Assembly: GCA_020744225.1 (NCBI GenBank)
Contig: JAGMWG010000007.1
Span: 1,612,001-1,676,000, forward strand
Reading direction: 5' to 3'
Source: Paraphoma chrysanthemicola
Lineage: Eukaryota; Ascomycota; Dothideomycetes; Pleosporales; Phaeosphaeriaceae
Length of the DNA: 64,000 bases
A program made the position numbers and the translations under genes. Positions within the stretch are counted from its first letter, which is position 1, and the number at the start of each line of letters is the position of its first letter. Below, in pieces: positions 57,629-64,000 of this stretch. A model generated the notes under the pieces. It was not told where the DNA came from, made no database searches, and saw only the letters and a program-made list of their open reading frames with translations.

Positions 57629-58479
57629 GCTTTCCTGGAACGATGCTGTGTATGGCGGTCAACATATGGTCAAAGTATTCATGTTGAGACCATTGGCTAC
57701 CTCTCGTGGAATTCTCGTCGAACTCCGAAGTGCGCCGGCAGTGACTGGTGCTGGATCTGCGTAGAACGCAGCGTTCTCGAGGGCACTCGCGAGCTATTTT
57801 GGAACTTGGCTTTCTTCGGAAAGTGTTCGAGGATGAGAGCAAAGGTAAAGTATTGTCTCGGAAGAGAACAAGGAACGTTGTTCGCTGTCTTGGGAAAGCC
57901 AGAGTCGTAAAGCACGCTAGATGGAATAATGGGCGCTGATTGGATACTTTAAAAGCACTTCTGACGGCGCGCATCGGTTGTTTCTGATGACACACGACGG
58001 AGCATTACGTCAACCTGTGGATAGTACCACCAACACCTGTAGGCTGGCTGTCACGGAGCTTGGAAAGTCGGAAATAAGGATGTGGTGGCCAGCGCAAATC
58101 TATCATTGCGACGCTCGCGCAACACTGCAGTAGCGGATTTAAACTCTCTAATGTAGTAAAGGCATACAGCCCTCTTTATAAGTCAGATTTGGACCAGCAC
58201 GTTCGAAGCACGTTTGGCTGCTTGTCGGCATGGAGGATGCACGGCTAATTCCGAACTCCCATTCCCCACGAGAGGCTGGATGAAGAAACATAGCAAAAGT
58301 CGCGAAAGGTCAAAGTATGGTTATCACGTGTTGTCGCGGTCGCGACGTGATGGCTCCTTCCTCGAGGATGTACACCGTCAGGGAACTGGAGGCAGGCGCG
58401 ACGGAAGCACTCACCGTGCAGCGTAGAACATGATGGATCTTCCACGACTCTGCCCTCACTTTCTCATCTCGTATGTGCG
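57629..58479. promoter_or_regulatory. Shared divergent intergenic of Ada-like and MutL-homologue genes
   Basis: About 850 nt between two divergent starts. No gene recognised. No obvious shared binding site was identified. Confidence 0.4.
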
Positions 58480-61400
58480 ATGGCTAACGACCCTGCGACT
58501 ACACCCTTAGCTGGCATTGCCGCACTTCCTCCGACCACGGCCAGACAGATCGGCTCAGGTCAAGTCATTGTTGATGCCAGCTCCGTAGTGAAGGAACTGA
58601 TAGACAATGCGCTCGATGCCAGAGCGAAGAGCATCTTCATTGATATCGCTGCCAGCACCATTAATTCAATTCAAGTTAAGGACGATGGCCACGGCATACC
58701 CGCGGAAGATCGTGCTCTGGTATGCCGGCGTCACTGTACGAGTAAGATCCGGAATCTCGATGACCTCACAAACGTAGGTGGGCGGTGGCTCGGCTTTCGT
58801 GGGGAGGCTCTGTCGAGCGTTGCTGAGATGAGTGGTTCTCTCTCGGTCACCACCAGAGTGGAAGGCGAACCTATAGCAGCCAAGCTGAAGTATGGTCGAG
58901 ATGGCGAGCTCTCAAGGTAATCGCACCACATCTTCTAGCCCAGCACTTGAGACTGACTGATTTCGAGCGCGGAGCGTGATTCTCACCCCGTGGGCACCAC
59001 GGTGAAGGCAGCTCACCTTTTCGAGAACAGCCCAGTACGCAAGCAGACGGCAGTCAAGAATGCTTCCAAGTGCATAGCCAGGATCCGACGGTTGATTCAA
59101 GCATATGCGCTTGCAAGGCCTGCCGTGCGGTTCAGGCTACACGTGCTAAAAGCAAAGAACAACAAGGCTGACTTGGTATATGCCCCGAAGGCAAGTGCGA
59201 ATGTCGAAGACGCAGCACTGAAGGTTGTTGGTAAGGACTGTGCGCTTCAGTGTGATTGGACTGCCATCGAGAGCGATGACTACGAGGTTCACGCGTTCCT
59301 GCCCAAGCCGACAGCGAATGGACCCAAGATCGCCAATCATGGTGCATTCATCTCGATTGACTCACGACCAGTGTCGCATAGTCGTGGGATCGCCAAGCAG
59401 GTTGTGAGTGCTTTCAAAGAGAGGCTTCGAAAGTTGAACACTTCGACAGTCACAGTCAAAGATCCTTTCTGCTGCATGAACATTGTTTGCCCACCCGAAA
59501 GCTACGATGCCAACGTCGAGCCGGCGAAAGATGAAGTCTTGTTCGAGAATGGTGAGATAATATTGGAAGTGGTCGACAAATTGCTCAAATCGTATTATCC
59601 AGATGGGTCTATAGAGGTGGGAGATGTTGAGCCGCCGACGTCTGCTCAACGGCCTTTGCTACCGGAAAGCGATGCGCTACCAGACCGGGAGGAAGCTTTT
59701 TCCACATCCTATGAAGAAACGTACGAGAGTGGTGGGCTGCCTATCTCGGAGCCACCTTCAGACCCGTCGCGGTGGAGATCGAGCATGTACGGAATTGATG
59801 AGGATGATCTAGAGCACTTGCAAGAAAATCGTCCTCCGGAAATATTCGAAGAAGAGGGGAGCCGTTCTGCAGCCTTGTCGAATCCTTGGACGATTGCCCT
59901 TATGAACGCCTCAGTCAAATCGAAGACGGCGCCTTCCCACCACCAACTGCTGAGTCCAGCAAAGAGTAATCGCGAACAAGGAACTGAATCCAGCTCGCCG
60001 AGAATATCAGCTACACCGGACAGACAATCTCATGTCCAGCCATTGACGCCCAAGAGCTCGTCAAGAATGAACGCCACCAGGGCGTCTTTGGCCGATGAAC
60101 TCGAGCAGAGCATCCGCCATCTTGACCAGCACTCTTCAGATCCTTCTCGGTCAATGGGCAATAGTGGATCGCAGACAGCAGCTAGACAACGCGAAGAGAT
60201 GGACCAAGACTCGTTCTCAGATCCAGCACCCATCGGAAGTTCAAGACTTCAATCGGACTTTAGGCCTCTACTTTCATCCGTACGCACCCGCGGTCAACGC
60301 GTGCAGGCACCAAGTGCTGGTAAGGTAACATCTCCTGTCGTGGAAAGTCCTAAGGAGACCTGGTTTGGGCAACCCATGCGAGGGTTGGGAGCATCGCAAT
60401 CGTCAAAATACCCCAAACGCCGCCGCGAACAAGCCATCCCGCTTCTTTCAGATGACAATGCATTAAGCCTGCGGCGACCCAAAGTATCATCAACTGAGCG
60501 ACTGACGGAAGACCGCTTGTACTCAGACCACAATGAACATATTCGCGACTACTTCGGACAAGATCTTAGGTGTCACGCCGACAAAGATAAAGAGTCGATG
60601 CCAGGGACAAGCTTCAACGCTATCAATCGTCCTTCTCGATTCAATGACCACCAACGCAGGCTCTCTTTTGATGGTGATGGTGATGGGGTCGCTTTACCCG
60701 GCCTCAGCCAATCCAAGGCTCAAATTAACACCTCTTCACGGCATCTTGAACGGCTGAGTATGCCTGACTCTCCTTATGGACAGGCTGGGCAAGGGCGATC
60801 TTCGTCTCAACCTCTGCCCCCGCTTCATGGTCCGTACGAATTGCCCATACGCTTGTCACGGATTGGAGCTGCATCGCGAAGTTCTAGGAAACGTGCCACG
60901 AGCTCCTTGTACGGATCCTCCGGGGGAATTTCGCCTCAGAACGACGTTGAAGCGCAGCCAATGGCATACAGGCCCACTTCAAAAGGATGTGAAAGTCCTT
61001 CGATGATTCCGCCACAGTCGTACGAAGTCAGAACAGGCCTAGACTTACATATACGTGACGAACCAAGCAACAACGCACGTGACATGGCAGCGCACTTCAA
61101 AGCCTATGAGGACCGCGCATTAGCTTCTCCAGACGCACCAATCAGCCCAGTACGACGGCAGGCACCTCGCATCGCACCCGAGCATGAGACGGCTACGAAG
61201 CCACTGTCACAGCGGCGTCGGACCACAGAAGGCGCGCAGCGTACCAAATCAAGCAAACTACCTCTTGAGCGTGTGCCTTATGGCTCTCAGATACAGAACA
61301 TCTCATTAGCCATGAGTGTGGGCATCGCTGTCATAGTCCAGAAGTTGAGCAAAGTCGGCATAGGCCGCAATAGTGTAGACTGGGGCTATCCTGCCGACAC

Positions 61401-61845
61401 TGCTTACGATGCCTTCGCCGAGCCTGTTGCGGAGAGACAGGTCATGAAATGGGTGACCAGACTCGATACTACTCTACACGGGCTTCACGGGCGTATAGCA
61501 GCTGTTGATACGTGTTCTTTGCTGCATGACGCTATCCAGCGTGGCCTGGATGCACGCATAGAAAATGATTCGATACCCACCATTGAAGCTGTCGAGGTAC
61601 AAGCTTCTCAGGGAGATGAGGAGTTGGGTCAACCTCCCTGCTCCGCTGTTGGAGCCGCTTTTCCGGGCGTGCTTGAACTGGTGCCAAAGACCGAGGATGA
61701 CCTCTCGGAATTTGACATGTCGCAATTCGTGGACTTTGACGCCGAAAAGTCCGGAGATTCTGACATAGCTGACAAGGGTACCGTCAAGAAGGCCGAAGAC
61801 GAATATGGAGACGGTGCTGAGGATGACATGTTGCTGGACTTGTAG
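58480..61845 (+). CDS. MutL-family mismatch-repair ATPase (Mlh2/Pms1-like)
   Basis: Exons 58480-58916 and 58968-61845; 1104 residues; a 51-nt intron (GTAATC, branch CTGAC, TTCGAG). The GHKL ATPase N-terminus is intact: ELIDNALDA (Mg/ATP-binding Asn), DDGHGIP, RHCTSKI, GFRGEALSS, then SHPVGTTVKAAHLFENSPVRKQ and the transducer end NVEPAKDEVLFEN. Residues of about 360-830 are Ser/Pro/Arg-rich and disordered. The C-terminus lacks the DQHAxxERxxxE endonuclease motif of Pms1/PMS2 and I see no clear MutL dimerisation domain; it ends acidic (DMLLDL). This favours a nuclease-free paralogue such as Mlh2, but the assignment is uncertain. Divergent neighbour: the Ada-like protein. Confidence 0.88.
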
Positions 61846-62382
61846 AGTGGAGACTTATGACAAGCTTACGATGAGCCTCGGGTAATGTGTGGTGATAATG
61901 TGGAGGCCAGAAGGGAAGGAAATGCGAAGCATCAATCTGTGTTGTGAGACCAGGACATGGTTCATAAACTAAGAGGTATTCACGATGCATCATTGAATTA
62001 GTGATTGATTCGCAACGATCGTCGAGTGAAAGTTAGCTACCTGACATCTTCAGCAGCTGTGTGCTCAAAAAGTGTGAGACCTTGTAATGATCGTGTACGC
62101 TACTGATACCATCAATGCAATTGCTGTGCTCATTTGAGGTCGAGAGGTACATCGATTGAGATCCCTACCTTTGATACGATGTCATGACTCGAGCACCTAT
62201 GCACCTCAAGCGGCACATCTGCAGGTACGCCACACCCATCCCCGCAATCTTCAATTTGCATCACATGAGCTCACCCCATCTCCATAGACATTCTTCGCTA
62301 CATTTCCAATGGTGTAAACCACGGCACAGATTCAGAAGAATTGGATGCGCCTTGAAAACGAAACCACGTCCCAGTCAACACC
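61846..62382. other. Intergenic: acyltransferase promoter
   Basis: 537 nt, nothing distinctive. Confidence 0.4.
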
Positions 62383-64000
62383 ATGACATCACCTCGTCGC
62401 TCACAGCACTGGCTCACCCGCTACGCCAACGCCCAGCACACATGGACACCACACACATCGCAGAATGGAACAAAATCATTCAAACGGCCGCTGGGCCTCG
62501 TTGAATCGTCATTCGACATTGACGGCACGCATTTCGGCGGCCGCGCAGATATGACCGCCACGCTAAAACTCGAAATCAACCATCAGTTATCAGAACAAGC
62601 ATTACGCGAGCGGATAGTCCTTGCCTGGACACTTTTACGCCTCAAACACGTCTTATTAATGTCCCGCGTCGAAGCCAGTCAAACCGGGCCCCGCGAATTC
62701 GTCATCAACATACCACCCTCGCCATCCAGCGCCATCGACGCTTCCCGGTCGTCGATTACATTCCTTTCAGACGTCGGATACACCGCAGACCTAAACGATG
62801 AAGATCTCCATCACCACGCTTTGAACACCACACGCATCATCCGACCAGAAATATGTCTTTCAAAACTGCACGTCCTCCCGCTCATCCCCGTCCCGGATAG
62901 ACCAGGGCATTTCGAATGTAAATTCCTGGTTGTGATTGCACATCAGATCTCAGATGGATTGAGTGCGTATACCTGGTTCCGCGAATTCATCGCGCTTTTG
63001 AACACACCTGTTGCCAAACTCCACGAGGGTATTCGTACTGCGATACATAGTGACGAGATTGAGAAGCGCTTACCCCCCGCGCAAGAAGATTTATACCCCG
63101 TGGTAAAAGGGAGTGTAGCGAAGCAACGATGGTTCTGGGCGATTATCCGCGTGTTGAGATATATTCAACAGCCGCTTGCGCCGACGTTTACGAATCCGTT
63201 GAGGAGAGGGAAGAGAGTTGCTGGACCATTGGAATTGCAGCCAACGTATGACAAGCTGTTTGATTATAACGTTGAAAAGCGACCGCCGAATAATTCGGGA
63301 CATGTCTTAGCGTACCTCTCACCGAGTGCGTCGGCACGTTTGATTGCGCTGTGTCGATCTGCTAGAGTGTCGATTGGAGCTGGGTGTTTTGCGCTGGCGG
63401 GGTTGAGTATGATGGCTACATATGAAGCCCAGCATTTACATCCACAATCGTCTTCCGAGGTCGAGGACAAGGCACCAGTTCCGGCATTTGGCGCATCGTT
63501 CCCTCTGAACCCACGGCCGTGGCTGACGCGTCCTGTCGGCGCGGATAGTTGCATGTTGAGTTTCAGCGAGGGGATACTCATGCCCTTCTTGCCCTCCTCA
63601 CTACCAATCGAAGGACGATTCAGATTGATTGCACGCATCGCGAATCGGGAATTAAAAGCGTATCAGAAACGTGTTCCAAAGGCAGAAGATACGATAAAGG
63701 GGAGGGACATTGGGATGAGTGTCCTAGATAAACACGCCCCAGCACGCATCCTCGCCACGGGCTATCTTGCACAATTGGAAAGGATAGATGGACGCTTACC
63801 TCCCTCGCAGCGGTCTGGGTTCAATCCACAAGGCGAACTACCAGCACGTATTGGCGCATACGGGGCTACGTGCGGCGTTTCGAGCGTTGGGTCTACAGCC
63901 GCATTCTTCCGACCTGGAGAGTACAACCTCGATGATTTAAGCACCAATAACTTTGCTGCTGATTATCGCGGGTTGAGAATGGGTGTGCGAGCACGTGAAA
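62383..64000 (+). CDS. Condensation-fold acyltransferase (alcohol acetyltransferase-like), 3' partial
   Basis: The frame is open from ATG 62383 to the window end without a stop: 539 codons, cut by the edge. It belongs to the CoA-dependent acyltransferase/condensation superfamily: the N-terminal RPLGLVESSFD is typical of fungal alcohol acetyltransferase-like proteins, and IAHQISDGLSAYTWFREF carries the HxxxDG catalytic motif. A later SPSASARLIALCRSARVSIGAG stretch and FGASFPLNPR fit the second half of the fold. The acyl acceptor is unknown. The start is the first ATG of the open frame; a frame-shifted ATG at 62442 is not in phase with the protein. Confidence 0.85.
   Translation, partial: MTSPRRSQHWLTRYANAQHTWTPHTSQNGTKSFKRPLGLVESSFDIDGTHFGGRADMTATLKLEINHQLSEQALRERIVLAWTLLRLKHVLLMSRVEASQTGPREFVINIPPSPSSAIDASRSSITFLSDVGYTADLNDEDLHHHALNTTRIIRPEICLSKLHVLPLIPVPDRPGHFECKFLVVIAHQISDGLSAYTWFREFIALLNTPVAKLHEGIRTAIHSDEIEKRLPPAQEDLYPVVKGSVAKQRWFWAIIRVLRYIQQPLAPTFTNPLRRGKRVAGPLELQPTYDKLFDYNVEKRPPNNSGHVLAYLSPSASARLIALCRSARVSIGAGCFALAGLSMMATYEAQHLHPQSSSEVEDKAPVPAFGASFPLNPRPWLTRPVGADSCMLSFSEGILMPFLPSSLPIEGRFRLIARIANRELKAYQKRVPKAEDTIKGRDIGMSVLDKHAPARILATGYLAQLERIDGRLPPSQRSGFNPQGELPARIGAYGATCGVSSVGSTAAFFRPGEYNLDDLSTNNFAADYRGLRMGVRARE

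Noticed and set aside
1..64000. Search for CRISPR arrays, rRNA genes and bacterial-type operons
   Set aside because: None seen; gene structure is eukaryotic throughout and no spaced direct-repeat array is present.

Overview
The window looks like nuclear DNA of a filamentous ascomycete (Pezizomycotina), most plausibly a dothideomycete. The reasons are the gene content (a HET-domain NLR, the ambient-pH gene palC, calnexin, complex I 12.3 kDa subunit, rhodopsin-type 7TM protein, GT34 glycosyltransferase) and the gene structure: 46-65 nt GT-AG introns with CTNAC-like branch sites, few genes with more than four introns, and gene spacing of about 3 kb. The dothideomycete placement is inference. All exon joins were worked out by eye from frame, splice signals and protein-family continuity.

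Layout. 1-7.7 kb: a HET-NACHT-WD40 receptor gene (minus strand) inside a degenerate, gene-free setting, bracketed by two diverged 86-nt direct repeats. 7.7-15 kb: methylmalonate-semialdehyde dehydrogenase, calnexin and a Reg1-like PP1 regulatory subunit, all on the minus strand. 17-26 kb: plus-strand DHA2 efflux transporter, small Cys-containing protein, complex I subunit, PalC, APC amino-acid permease. 26.67-26.82 kb: a tRNA-Asp(GTC) gene with a canonical 13-nt intron and a second 59-nt GT-AG insertion in the T-stem, the most unusual object in the window. 28-38 kb: GT34 transferase, rhodopsin-like 7TM protein, FAD oxidoreductase, zinc alcohol dehydrogenase, mitochondrial tricarboxylate carrier. 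38-43.7 kb: a hydantoinase/oxoprolinase-DUF917 enzyme divergent from an NCS1 permease, with a shared promoter carrying a run of GATA motifs. 46-56 kb: TDT-family anion transporter, APH-like kinase, an unrecognised protein, phenolic acid decarboxylase. 56.8-61.8 kb: an Ada-type methyl-sensing AraC-HTH protein divergent from a MutL homologue. The right edge cuts a condensation-fold acyltransferase.

Functional links. Two divergent pairs suggest shared control: hydantoinase with NCS1 permease (import and ring opening of a nitrogen heterocycle, possibly under AreA/NIT2 nitrogen control), and Ada-like protein with MutL homologue (alkylation sensing and mismatch repair). A short dispersed repeat occurs at least five times in one orientation in gene-free stretches. 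Intergenic DNA otherwise looks unremarkable.
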